64,000 nt of DNA from assembly GCA_020832565.1 (NCBI GenBank), contig JAFIEI010000002.1, positions 124,001-188,000 on the forward strand, read 5' to 3'. This document shows, in pieces, positions 47,697 to 55,758 of the stretch; position 1 is the stretch's first letter, and each line of letters begins with the position of its first letter. The translations under genes and the position numbers were made by a program. Source of the DNA: Salinarimonas sp. (GTDB lineage Bacteria > Pseudomonadota > Alphaproteobacteria > Rhizobiales > Beijerinckiaceae). The notes beneath the pieces were generated by a model. That model ran no database searches. It was not told the DNA's origin and saw nothing but the letters and a program-made list of their open reading frames with translations.

Positions 47697-48047
47697 TCAG
47701 CTGTCGTTCTTGATGATTTCGGTCATGGTCACGCCCAGCCGGTCCTCGACGAGCACCACCTCGCCACGCGCCACCAGCCGGTTGTTGACGAAGATGTCGA
47801 TCGCTTCGCCGACCTTGCGGTCGAGATCGAGCACCGCGCCGGGGCCGAGCTGCAGGAGATCGCCCACCGGCATGCGCGACGAGCCGAGAATCGCCGAGAC
47901 CGTGACGGGCACGTCGAAGATCTGTTCGAGATCGGCTGCCGAGCGCTGCGTCACCGGCGCGTCGCGGGTCGAGAGCGGCGCATTGGCGTCGGCATCGAAA
48001 TCGATATCCGACTGGTTCAGCTGAGGCAGATCGAATTCGTCGCTCAT
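47697..48047 (-). CDS. fliN: Flagellar motor switch protein FliN
   Basis: 116 residues from MSDEFDLPQ. C-ring component that forms a switch complex with FliM and FliG. The C-terminal SpoA domain is clear: VPVTVSAILGSSRMPVGDLLQLGPGAVLDLDRKVGEAIDIFVNNRLVARGEVVLVEDRLGVTMTEI in pieces matching the family. The acidic N-terminus (DIDFDADA) is typical of alphaproteobacterial FliN. It lies between fliH and flbD. Confidence 0.94.
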   Translation of the reverse strand: MSDEFDLPQLNQSDIDFDADANAPLSTRDAPVTQRSAADLEQIFDVPVTVSAILGSSRMPVGDLLQLGPGAVLDLDRKVGEAIDIFVNNRLVARGEVVLVEDRLGVTMTEIIKNDS

Positions 48048-48140
48048 TGTCTCGTCCCTTCCTCGTCGGGTGCCGGCCTGCGGCACCCTGTTTTACACCT
48101 GCCCCGTCCGGGGCGACTTAATCTGCCGCGCGCTGCACCG

Positions 48141-48764
48141 TCAGGCGGCGCGGATTGCATCCGCAACCGAAGCGCCGATCTTCGCGCCTTCGCGCACGAC
48201 CCCACCATCGGCCCATTCGAGCCGCGCATCGCCGGGCGCGATCTCGGGCTCGCCCATGATCACGAGCCGACCTTCGAAACCGCGCTCGCGGGCGAGCTTC
48301 TGCATCATCTTCTCGGTCTTCTCGACCAGCCCCTCGTTCACCCGCACGACCAGATGCGGCACGCCGCGCAGATGTTCGAAGGACTTGCGCGCGAGTTGCG
48401 CGATCGCATCCATCGGGTAATGCGCCAGCGCGTCAGCGGCGAGTTTTTCCGCGAGCGCCGTGGCGAAGGCGATCGCCTCGTCCTCGAACGTGGCGCGGTC
48501 CTCGTCCGCGCGGGCAAGCAGCGCCGCGACATCATCGGCGATACGCCCGAGCACCTGCTGCATCTGCGCATCGGCCTCCGCGCGGGCCTGGGCCTGGCCT
48601 TCCTTGAACCCGGCCTCGCGTCCGCGCCGCTCGGCCTCGGCGAGCGCTTCGCGGCTCTTCGGCGTCTGCTCGCCGGCGGGCGCCGCGAAATCCCGCTGGA
48701 ACAGGAATTTCCGGGCCTCGGGCGGTTTTGCGCCGTCATTGTCCTGGTTGTCATCCACGCTCAT
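48141..48764 (-). CDS. fliH: Flagellar assembly protein FliH
   Basis: 207 residues. FliH regulates the export ATPase FliI. Charged N-terminus (RKFLFQRDFAAPAG), then a long helical region with Ala/Glu (REALAEAERRGREAGFKEGQAQARAEAD, matching the EGxxxGxxxG-like coiled part), and C-terminal LRGVPHLVVRVNEGLVE. It corresponds to flbE in Caulobacter. The start overlaps the end of fliF by 14 bases, so translation is coupled and no room remains for fliG. Confidence 0.85.
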   Translation of the reverse strand: MSVDDNQDNDGAKPPEARKFLFQRDFAAPAGEQTPKSREALAEAERRGREAGFKEGQAQARAEADAQMQQVLGRIADDVAALLARADEDRATFEDEAIAFATALAEKLAADALAHYPMDAIAQLARKSFEHLRGVPHLVVRVNEGLVEKTEKMMQKLARERGFEGRLVIMGEPEIAPGDARLEWADGGVVREGAKIGASVADAIRAA

Positions 48765-50358
48765 GGATCCACTGCCTCAGGACAGAAACGGTTTCCGTGG
48801 GACTTTGCTGGACCAGATCGCCGACGCGATCCAGCGATTGCTGCTGCACCTGGCCGTTGACCTTGGCCATTTCGATCATCTTCGTCGCAGGATTCTCGCG
48901 GGCGGGAAGCGGCTCGTATTCCGGCTCGTCACTGCCGCCGGCAATGGCCTTGCGTTTCGTCGGCTGGTCACCGGCCAGGATCTGGCGCACCAGCGGGCGC
49001 ACCACCGTGAAGAGAACGATCAGGGTTAGCAGCGCGATCACCGCAAGCTCGATGATATAGAGAATATCCGCGCGCGTCGGGCTCATCAGGCTCTCGACGA
49101 AGCCCGGCTCCTCGAAGACGACGGGAGCCGGCGTCTCGGCGAATTGCAGATTGACCACCTCGACCTGATCACCGCGGTTGCGGTCGAAGCCGATCGCGGT
49201 GCGCACCAGCGTCGCGATCTGCTCGAGCTCTTCCTGCGGGCGCGGCTGATACACCATCTCCCCGTTGTCACCCGGCGCATAACGGCCGTCGACCAGCACG
49301 GCGACGGAGATTCGCGACAGGCGCCCGCCCTCGATGGTCTCGACGCGGGTGGTGCGCGAGATCTCGTAATTGATGATCTCCTCGTTCACCGCCTGCTCGT
49401 CGCGCTGGCCGGGCTCGACACCCTGTTCATCCGCGCCCGGCAATTCGTTGCCAACGGTGACCTGGCCGTCATTGCTCGAGCTCGTCGCGGTCTCGTTGCG
49501 CGACTGCGTGGAGCGGATCACACGGCCGTCGGGATCGTAGGTCTCCGAACGACTCTCGACGCGATTATGATCGAAATCAGCCGCGACCTGCACCCGCGCC
49601 CGGTTCTGGCCGACGACCCCGGCGACGATATCCTCGATCTGGCGCTGCAGCCGGCTTTCGGTCGCCGTTCGGCGCTCATCGGCCGCGAGGCCGCCGGCCA
49701 TGCCCTCGGCATCGCCGGCCCCATCCGCGAGCAAACGCCCGCGCTCGTCGACGATGGAGACGCGCTCGGGGTTCATGCCCTCGATTGCGGAGGCGACGAG
49801 ATGGCGGATGGCGCGCACATTGCTCGCCTCCAGATCACCGCGCAGCTTCAGGACGATGGAGGCGCGCGGGGATTCGCGATCGCGTTCGAACAGGCGACGC
49901 TCGGGAATGGCGAGGTGAACCCGCGCGGCCTCGACACGCTGGAGCGAGCCGATGGTGCGCGAGAGCTCGCCTTCGAGCGCACGCAGATGGTTGATGTTCT
50001 GCACGAAGCTCGTTGCGGAGAAGGTGTCGCCCTGGTCGAATATCTCGTAGCCCACGCCACCGCCGACCGGGATCCCCTGCCCCGCCATGTCCATGCGGAT
50101 CCGCGCAAGCTCGCTGCGCGGCGCCAGAATCGTCTGGCCGTCGCCGCGCGTCTGGTAGGGAATGCCGCGCGATTCCAGCTCGCGCACGATGGCGCCGGCA
50201 TCCTGGAGGGAGAGATCGGAATAAAGCACGCCCATGGAGGGCTGGCTCATGCGCATCATCACGAAGGCGAAGAAGATCACCATCGCCAGCGTCACCGCGC
50301 CCATGGCAACGAGGCGCTGGGGTCCCAAACGTCCGACGAGTTCGAGGGCCTGGTTCAC
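48751..50358 (-). CDS. fliF: Flagellar MS-ring protein FliF
   Basis: 535 residues from the GTG at 50358; an ATG at 50409 would add 17 residues but overlaps the expected promoter behind the CtrA-like box. Two membrane segments, near the N-terminus (AVTLAMVIFFAFVMMRM) and near the C-terminus (ILYIIELAVIALLTLIVLFTVV), flank the periplasmic ring domains (FSATSFVQNINHLRALEGELSRTI; RVHLAIPERRLFERD). The C-terminal FliG-binding helix is present (SLDRVGDLVQQSPTETVSVLRQWIHE). Confidence 0.92.
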   Translation of the reverse strand: MNQALELVGRLGPQRLVAMGAVTLAMVIFFAFVMMRMSQPSMGVLYSDLSLQDAGAIVRELESRGIPYQTRGDGQTILAPRSELARIRMDMAGQGIPVGGGVGYEIFDQGDTFSATSFVQNINHLRALEGELSRTIGSLQRVEAARVHLAIPERRLFERDRESPRASIVLKLRGDLEASNVRAIRHLVASAIEGMNPERVSIVDERGRLLADGAGDAEGMAGGLAADERRTATESRLQRQIEDIVAGVVGQNRARVQVAADFDHNRVESRSETYDPDGRVIRSTQSRNETATSSSNDGQVTVGNELPGADEQGVEPGQRDEQAVNEEIINYEISRTTRVETIEGGRLSRISVAVLVDGRYAPGDNGEMVYQPRPQEELEQIATLVRTAIGFDRNRGDQVEVVNLQFAETPAPVVFEEPGFVESLMSPTRADILYIIELAVIALLTLIVLFTVVRPLVRQILAGDQPTKRKAIAGGSDEPEYEPLPARENPATKMIEMAKVNGQVQQQSLDRVGDLVQQSPTETVSVLRQWIHERG

Positions 50359-50433
50359 GCTTTTACATCCTGCCGATACGACCAATGCCGAGCGGTGCCG
50401 CCCGGCCACTAGGCAAGAATTTCCCAGCCCATG

Positions 50434-50450
50434 GTTAGCAGGAAGTTAAC
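50434..50450. promoter_or_regulatory. CtrA-like box upstream of fliF
   Basis: GTTAG-N7-TTAAC on the plus strand (TTAA-N7-CTAAC on the coding strand), one mismatch from TTAA-N7-TTAAC. It lies 76-92 bases before the GTG start of fliF, a suitable place to activate that promoter. Caulobacter fliF is a direct CtrA target (established), and SciP, a CtrA antagonist, is encoded next door. Confidence 0.5.
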
Positions 50451-50487
50451 GCGCGTGACGATCGTCGCAGGGGCGTGTCTGCGTAAC

Positions 50488-50520
50488 GGAAAGAGCGCCC
50501 CCCGTGAACGGGCAGCGCTC
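50488..50520 (-). terminator. Terminator-like hairpin after sciP
   Basis: On the minus strand, GAGCGC and GCGCTC (50515-50520 and 50493-50498) close a stem that continues with CCCG/CGGG, followed by TTTCC. It lies 28 bases after the sciP stop, separating sciP from fliF. Confidence 0.5.
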
Positions 50521-50547
50521 TCCTTGATCCGCTATCGCCTGAGAGAA

Positions 50548-50823
50548 TCAGTTGCGATAATGCTGGATTCGCGTGGTGCGCAGACCGGCCAGACCATGCT
50601 GGTCGATCGATTGCTGCCAGGCAAGGAACTCCTCGGTCGTCAGCGTGTAGCGCTGACAGGCCTCTTCAAGAGAGAGGAGGCCGCCGCGCACCGCAGCGAC
50701 GACTTCCGCCTTGCGGCGGATCACCCATCGGCGGGTGTTCGTCGGCGGCAGATCCGCGACCGTCAGCGGGCTGCCGTCCGGTCCGATTACATATTTCGCC
50801 CGCGGGCGATTAAGCTCGGTCAT
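50548..50823 (-). CDS. sciP: CtrA inhibitor SciP (DUF1153)
   Basis: 91 residues from MTELNRPRAK (50823); an open frame to 50865 adds residues without support. DUF1153 signatures are YVIGPDGSPLTVADLPP and RWVIRRKAEVVAAVRGGLLSLEEACQRYTLTTEEFLAWQ, an HTH. In Caulobacter SciP binds CtrA at its promoters and turns off flagellar and cell-cycle genes. It is flanked by flagellar genes here, as in related bacteria. Confidence 0.9.
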   Translation of the reverse strand: MTELNRPRAKYVIGPDGSPLTVADLPPTNTRRWVIRRKAEVVAAVRGGLLSLEEACQRYTLTTEEFLAWQQSIDQHGLAGLRTTRIQHYRN

Positions 50824-50878
50824 GATACTCTCACACACTCGACTGACCAACGTCTGTGAGAACACTACCCCCTTTCTT

Positions 50879-50893
50879 TTAAGAATTGCCTAA
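50879..50893. promoter_or_regulatory. CtrA-like box upstream of sciP
   Basis: TTAA-N7-CTAA, one mismatch in the eight fixed bases, 56-70 bases before the sciP start. sciP is activated by CtrA in Caulobacter. A GCCTAAA / TTTAGGC dyad (50888-50916) overlaps it and may also serve as the flgD transcript end. Confidence 0.4.
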
Positions 50894-50965
50894 ATGGACG
50901 ACATTGGATTTTAGGCTTTTGTTAATCGAATTTTCGCGGTTCGAAGTCGCGGATCGTCTTCGTCA

Positions 50966-51628
50966 TCAGCGCATCGCGCCCTTGATCTGCGATAGCGGCA
51001 CACGCTGCTTGCCGATCAGGAGAACCGGTTCCTGCCCTTCGAGATCGAGCGCGTCGACAACCCCCTCGACCTCCGTCTTCACCGATATCGGCTGGCCGGA
51101 ACTGTCTTGGGCGTTGATGTTGATCGAATACCGCCCCGGCTCGGCGAACTGACCCGACGACGTCATCCCGTCCCAGGTGAAGACCTGCCGACCGGCGGAG
51201 AGCGCGCCGGAGCGGGTGGCAACCGTATTGCCCTTCTCGTCGCGGATCTCGATCGTGGTGCGTGCCGCATTGACCGGTACGTCGAGGGTCCATTCCGCCT
51301 TGCCGTCGGCAAGCTGGGATTCCTTGCCGTCGGCGCGCACCTTCATGCCGACGAAACTCGCTGCAGTCGCAACATTCTGCGCGCGCGAGGTCTTGAGCAG
51401 GGATTCCAGTACTTCGTTCGACTTGATCTGCTGTTCCACCGAGGCGAATTGCACCAGCTGCTGGGTGAATTCGTTGGTATCGAGCGGATCGAGCGGGCTC
51501 TGGTTCTGCAACTGGGTGGTGAGCAGCAGGAGGAAGGCGTCGAAATTGTCGGCGATGCCCTTGCGCGCAGTGTCGGCCTGCTGGGCGCCGCCCTGTCCGG
51601 CCATGATGTTTTCGATACCTGCAGCCAT
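50966..51628 (-). CDS. flgD: Flagellar hook assembly protein FlgD
   Basis: 220 residues. Caps the growing hook during assembly. The N-terminal signature NFDAFLLLLTTQLQNQSPLDPLDTNEFTQQLVQFASVEQQIKSNE is diagnostic (quoted in pieces: FLLLLTTQLQNQSPLDP, TQQLVQFASVEQQ). The C-terminal part has FlgD Ig-like and Tudor-like strands (VFTWDGMTSSGQFAEPGRYS). It follows fliK by 25 bases; the pair is probably one transcript exporting hook components. Confidence 0.93.
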   Translation of the reverse strand: MAAGIENIMAGQGGAQQADTARKGIADNFDAFLLLLTTQLQNQSPLDPLDTNEFTQQLVQFASVEQQIKSNEVLESLLKTSRAQNVATAASFVGMKVRADGKESQLADGKAEWTLDVPVNAARTTIEIRDEKGNTVATRSGALSAGRQVFTWDGMTSSGQFAEPGRYSININAQDSSGQPISVKTEVEGVVDALDLEGQEPVLLIGKQRVPLSQIKGAMR

Positions 51629-51653
51629 GACGGCCTCACTTTCTCGTCTTCAA

Positions 51654-53438
51654 TCAGATGCTCAGATCGACGCCGCCCAGGGCACGCCGCAATTCCTGAC
51701 GCGCGAGCAGGGTCTCGCGGGCAAGCGCCCGGATCTCCGCTGCCGCGAGTCCATTGTCGTCCATGTCGGATCCGCGCCCGTCACCGGAGGCACGCGGATC
51801 CTCGTCGCCGGTCTTGTCCTCACGGGCATTCCCGCCACGATCATCGCGCAGCGACATCTCGATTCCGTCCTCGGACGGTTTCAGGCCCGCCTGCTCGAAG
51901 GCACGCTCCAGCGTGCGGGCGTCGCGCTGCAGAAGCTGCAGCGTTTCCACCCGGTCGACGACGAGCCGCGCCTTGACGGTCCCCTCGTCGTCAATGTCGA
52001 GGCTGACCGCGACGCGCCCGAGTTCCGCCGGATCAAGACGGATCTCGAAGCGGCTCGCGCCGCCCATCGCCTTCATGCCCAGCGCCATCGGCACGGCGGA
52101 GAGCGGTGTGTTGATCAGAACGGCGCCGTTGACCTGTGGCGTGGCGACGCCGGCCTGATTGGCCGCATTGGCCTGGCCATTGGCCGTCGCGCTTGCTTCC
52201 GCAGCAGCCTGTGCGCCGGACTTCGCCTGTGCGGAGAAGAACTCGGCACTGGCCTGCATCATACGCATCGCCTGTTCGGCGGCGTGGCGGACAGGCTGTT
52301 CGCCATTGCCCGGCCCCATAGCCGCGCGCGACACACCGGCCTCGCCCCCGAGCGCCCTGCGCAGGGCCTCCTGGGCTACCGGTGAGCGATCTTCGCCGCC
52401 GCCGGCGCGTCCGGAGCGGCCTTTCTGCTCGGCCTCGGCCTCATCGCCACCCGGCTCACCGCCATCCTCGGCATCGCCATCGGCGTCGGATTCCGCATCA
52501 CCCATGGCTGCCGCCTGGCCTGCCGCTGCAGCGGATGTGGCGCCCGGGCCAGCGGCCTGATTCGCGCGCGCGCCATCTCCGGCAACTGCCGCCGGCGTCG
52601 CTGCGGAATTGCCGCGATCAGCCGTCGCGCTGCGGGCCGCGTCGGATGCATTCTCCGAAGCCGGATTTCCGGAGGCTGCCGCCGTTGCGGCCTCGGCTTC
52701 CGGATCGGCGGCCTCCGCCTCATCGGCTTGCGCCGGCTCGCCGGGTATCTGCACCGGCGGTGTTGCGTCCGTCTCATCCGCGCTTTGATCGGATGCCATG
52801 GCATCGGGATCCGCAGATTGCAAATCCTTCATGACGGCTTCTTCGCCGTCGCCGGCGGCGTTGTCGCCTGCGTCGTCGCCATCCCGGTAACCGGCCTGAT
52901 CAGCGTCTTGCCCATCGGCATCCGGCGCGACCTGCATACGGCTTGCCGCCTCCTCCGCTTGCGCATCGGCAGCAGCATCCTGATCGCCCTCGCCCTCGCC
53001 CTCCGTCTCCTGCGCCTCCACCGGCCCGGCAAGTGCGCGCAGCATGGCGGCGACGTCGTTGGTGGGTTCCGCTTCGCCCGTCTTTTCGACCGGGCCGCCC
53101 TGGCCGCGCATGAGTGCCGCGCGCGAGGTGCCGGTCTGGGCAGGAGCGGGCCGGGAAGAAGCAGATTCGAACGTGCCCGGCGGCGCGTCTTTGCGCTCTG
53201 GCGCATTGCGGGCAGCACCGCGAGCGGCTTCGGCTGCATTGCCCGCCCTGCGCGCATCGGCGGTCCGATCGGCATTGTCCGGCAGCGTGAAACGCGGACG
53301 TGCGCCGTCCTCGCGCTGGCGCGCCACATCTCGGCGCGCCAAATCTTGGGCAGACCGGTCGCGTGCAGCCCGCGCGACGGATTCGCCGGGTGGTTCGCGG
53401 CGTTGTGGCGCCAGGAATTCGGTCAGGTCATTACGCAT
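51654..53438 (-). CDS. fliK: Flagellar hook-length control protein FliK
   Basis: 594 residues; the ATG at 53438 follows AGGGTGA, and the GTG two codons earlier is less likely. The large N-terminal and middle part is low-complexity Ala/Glu/Asp/Gly (unstructured, as in FliK rulers). The C-terminal hook domain is at about residues 470-560: FEIRLDPAELGRVAVSLDID, then VVDRVETLQLLQRDARTLERAFEQAGL. FliK measures hook length and switches export specificity. It starts the fliK-flgD transcript. Confidence 0.9.
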   Translation of the reverse strand: MRNDLTEFLAPQRREPPGESVARAARDRSAQDLARRDVARQREDGARPRFTLPDNADRTADARRAGNAAEAARGAARNAPERKDAPPGTFESASSRPAPAQTGTSRAALMRGQGGPVEKTGEAEPTNDVAAMLRALAGPVEAQETEGEGEGDQDAAADAQAEEAASRMQVAPDADGQDADQAGYRDGDDAGDNAAGDGEEAVMKDLQSADPDAMASDQSADETDATPPVQIPGEPAQADEAEAADPEAEAATAAASGNPASENASDAARSATADRGNSAATPAAVAGDGARANQAAGPGATSAAAAGQAAAMGDAESDADGDAEDGGEPGGDEAEAEQKGRSGRAGGGEDRSPVAQEALRRALGGEAGVSRAAMGPGNGEQPVRHAAEQAMRMMQASAEFFSAQAKSGAQAAAEASATANGQANAANQAGVATPQVNGAVLINTPLSAVPMALGMKAMGGASRFEIRLDPAELGRVAVSLDIDDEGTVKARLVVDRVETLQLLQRDARTLERAFEQAGLKPSEDGIEMSLRDDRGGNAREDKTGDEDPRASGDGRGSDMDDNGLAAAEIRALARETLLARQELRRALGGVDLSI

Positions 53439-53759
53439 CGTCACTCACCCTGTCTTGGGACCGGGAAACGCAGGACAGCCGGACCCGCCCGTGTGATGAG
53501 CAAGAGTCGGGCCAGAAGCCAGCCCGGCCCACAGCGGTTCGACGCAGAATAAAAACCGTTTTAATTCAAATACTTCGATATCTCGACGCGATATTTCCCG
53601 GCGCGATACCCGGCCTGCCTCGCCCGGGTCGGGCGGCAGGAATTGACGGCGCGATGCGGATGCCCGGCAAGTTCTGCCGGGTGTGTACAGGCATGCGTGA
53701 ACACGCCGTCACCGTTGACTTCACGGCATATCTGACTACGATAACTCAAAGCTCATGAT
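53439..53759. other. Intergenic region between fliK and the glycine riboswitch
   Basis: 321 bases between divergent units. It contains a CCCGGCA / TGCCGGG hairpin at 53663-53681 and the presumed promoter of the gcv operon near its right end. I saw no CtrA box or sigma54 site (TGGCAC-N5-TTGC) for fliK, although I may have missed a degenerate one. Confidence 0.45.
53715..53745 (+). promoter_or_regulatory. Candidate promoter of the glycine cleavage operon
   Basis: -35 TTGACT (53715-53720) and a -10-like GATAAC (53740-53745), spaced 19 bases; ACGATA at 17 bases is an alternative. A start about 7-10 bases later would place the transcript just before the riboswitch at 53760. Confidence 0.45.
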
Positions 53760-53954
53760 CCTCGCGGGAGAGATCGGTCACCCGACGCCGAAGGCGCAAC
53801 CGCCCCGGAAACGCTCAGGCAAAAGGACCGCGAGGAGCTGGCACTCTGGAAAGCGATACGCCGTGACAGGCGTATCCACCGAAGGGCGTAACTCGGCACA
53901 TTCGAAACCTGTTTTCGGAAGGGTCGAGGAAATCTCTCAGGTTACGGGACAGAG
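53760..53954 (+). promoter_or_regulatory. Tandem glycine riboswitch
   Basis: Two glycine aptamers in a row before gcvT. Aptamer 1: P1 CCTCGCGG (53760-53767) pairs with CCGCGAGG (53828-53835), and GGAGAGA plus CGCTCAGGCAAAAGGAC carry the conserved core. Aptamer 2: P1 CTCTG (53844-53848) pairs with CAGAG (53950-53954), with GGAAAGCGA, CACCGAAGGGCGTAACTCGG and ATCTCTCAGGT. Glycine binding normally turns such operons on. About 68 bases follow before the gcvT start, containing an ATGTCG/CGACAT stem but no T-run, so control of translation is more likely than termination (inference). Confidence 0.92.
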
Positions 53955-54022
53955 GGGGCGCATGCGATGTCGGCGAGGGCCGGCGCGACATGCCCCGCGA
54001 CACCGTATCTGACGAGGACGCC

Positions 54023-55156
54023 ATGGCTCAATCCGGCGAAACGCTTCTGAAGACGCCGCTCCACGCCCGGCACGTTGCTGCCGGCGCGCGCATGGTGCCC
54101 TTTGCCGGCTACGACATGCCGGTGCAATACCCCCTCGGCATCCTGAAAGAGCATCAATGGACCCGCGAGAAAGCGGGGCTGTTCGACGTCTCGCATATGG
54201 GCCAGGCCTGGCTCAACGGGCCCGATCACGCCACGACCGCGAAGGCGCTGGAGACGCTGGTCCCCGCCGACATGCTCAATCTTAAGCCCGGCCAGCAGCG
54301 CTATACGCAGCTTCTGACCGATAAAGGCGGCATCATCGACGACCTGATGGTGGTGCGCCCGGTCGATCCGGCCTATGACGGCCGCCTCTTCCTCGTGGTC
54401 AATGCCGGCACCAAGGACGGCGATTACGCCCATATGGAAGCGCGCCTGCCCGCCGGCGTGAGCATCGAGCGCCTCGATGACCGCGCGCTGATGGCGCTGC
54501 AGGGCCCGCAGGCGATCGCCGTGCTCTCCGGGCTTTGCCCCGAAGTCGCGGATATGACCTTCATGACCGCGCGTTACGTCGATATCGGCGGGATCGAGGC
54601 CCATGTCACCCGCTCCGGCTATACCGGCGAGGACGGATTCGAGATTTCCGTTGCCGAAGGCGATGCCGAAGCCTTGTGGGACAAGCTCACCGCCCATGAC
54701 GCGGTCGAGCCGATCGGGCTTGGTGCCCGCGATTCGCTGCGCCTCGAAGCCGGCTACTGCCTGTACGGCCACGATATCGACACGCAGACCTCCCCGATCG
54801 AGGCCGCGCTGAACTGGTCGATCCAGAAGCGCCGGCGCGAGGAAGGCGGCTTCCCCGGCCATGCGCGCATCATCCGCGAAATCAGCGAGGGCCCGGCCCG
54901 TCGCCGTGTCGGCATCCTGCCGGAAGGGCGTGCACCAGCCCGCGAGGGCACCGTGATCGCGACGCCCGACGGCGCGGAGATCGGCGTCGTCACCTCGGGC
55001 GGCTTCGGCCCCAGTGTCGGCGGCCCCGTCGCCATGGGCTATGTCGCGACCGGCCATGCGCAAGCGGGCACTGCCATTCACCTGATCGTTCGCGGCAAGG
55101 CCCAGCCGGCCAAAGTCGCGAAACTCCCCTTCACCGAACACCGCTACAAGCGCTGA
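54023..55156 (+). CDS. gcvT: Glycine cleavage system T protein (aminomethyltransferase)
   Basis: 377 residues from MAQSGETLL; GAGGA lies 5 bases upstream, and an ATG 11 codons earlier is rejected. Transfers the methylene group from aminomethyl-lipoyl GcvH to tetrahydrofolate, releasing ammonia. Signatures are GAGLFDVSHMGQ-like text (KAGLFDVSHMGQ), KGGIIDDLMVVR, RSGYTGEDGFEISV and RLEAGYCLYGHDID, with the catalytic Asp in the first part. First gene of the gcv operon behind the riboswitch. Confidence 0.95.
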   Translation: MAQSGETLLKTPLHARHVAAGARMVPFAGYDMPVQYPLGILKEHQWTREKAGLFDVSHMGQAWLNGPDHATTAKALETLVPADMLNLKPGQQRYTQLLTDKGGIIDDLMVVRPVDPAYDGRLFLVVNAGTKDGDYAHMEARLPAGVSIERLDDRALMALQGPQAIAVLSGLCPEVADMTFMTARYVDIGGIEAHVTRSGYTGEDGFEISVAEGDAEALWDKLTAHDAVEPIGLGARDSLRLEAGYCLYGHDIDTQTSPIEAALNWSIQKRRREEGGFPGHARIIREISEGPARRRVGILPEGRAPAREGTVIATPDGAEIGVVTSGGFGPSVGGPVAMGYVATGHAQAGTAIHLIVRGKAQPAKVAKLPFTEHRYKR

Positions 55157-55183
55157 CGCCAACAAAGCCGCAGGAGGCCCGCC

Positions 55184-55561
55184 ATGTCCACGACCCGCTA
55201 CACCAAGGACCATGAATATATCCGTGTCGACGGCGATACCGGCATCGTCGGCATCACCGATTACGCCCAGAGCCAGCTCGGCGACGTGGTCTATGTGGAG
55301 CTTCCCGAAGCCGGCAAGGCGCTCGAAAAGGGCGGCGAGGCGGCCGTGGTCGAGAGCGTCAAGGCGGCCAGTGAAGTCTATGCCCCGGTCTCGGGCGAAG
55401 TCCTAGAGGTCAACGGCGATCTGGAAGCCGCGCCGGCCGCGATCAACGAGGACCCCGCCGGCGCCGGCTGGTTCATGAAGATCAAGATCGGCAACGCTTC
55501 CGAGCTCGACGAACTGATGAGCGAAGAGGATTACCAGGCCTATGTGAAGTCGATCTCCTGA
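55184..55561 (+). CDS. gcvH: Glycine cleavage system H protein
   Basis: 125 residues, normal length. The lipoyl carrier shuttles the aminomethyl group between P and T proteins. The lipoylated Lys60 sits in VVESVKAASEVYAPVSGEV; the N-terminus YTKDHEYIRV and FMKIKI near the end are typical. AGGAGG precedes the start, 27 bases after gcvT. Confidence 0.96.
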   Translation: MSTTRYTKDHEYIRVDGDTGIVGITDYAQSQLGDVVYVELPEAGKALEKGGEAAVVESVKAASEVYAPVSGEVLEVNGDLEAAPAAINEDPAGAGWFMKIKIGNASELDELMSEEDYQAYVKSIS

Positions 55562-55589
55562 CCGGCGCGGTTGCATCGGCCGGATCCTG

Positions 55590-55622
55590 CCGTGCGGTCG
55601 AAGATCACACTTGACCGCACGG
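55590..55622 (+). other. Strong hairpin in the gcvH-gcvPA gap
   Basis: CCGTGCGGTC (55590-55599) pairs exactly with GACCGCACGG (55613-55622); inner AAG/CTT pairs extend the stem past one bulged G. It lies 28 bases after the gcvH stop. With no T-run it may be a processing or stability element that lets gcvTH be expressed more than gcvP, or a weak terminator. Confidence 0.45.
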
Positions 55623-55758
55623 ATGACGACGACATCTGACCGCGCAAGCGGCCATGCGCCCGTCGTTGCCCCCCTCCTGGCGCCCGTCCTGGCGCCAGAC
55701 ATGGCGCAATACGGGCCTGCATATTCAAGCGAGACCTCCGTATCGGAGAGGAGACACC

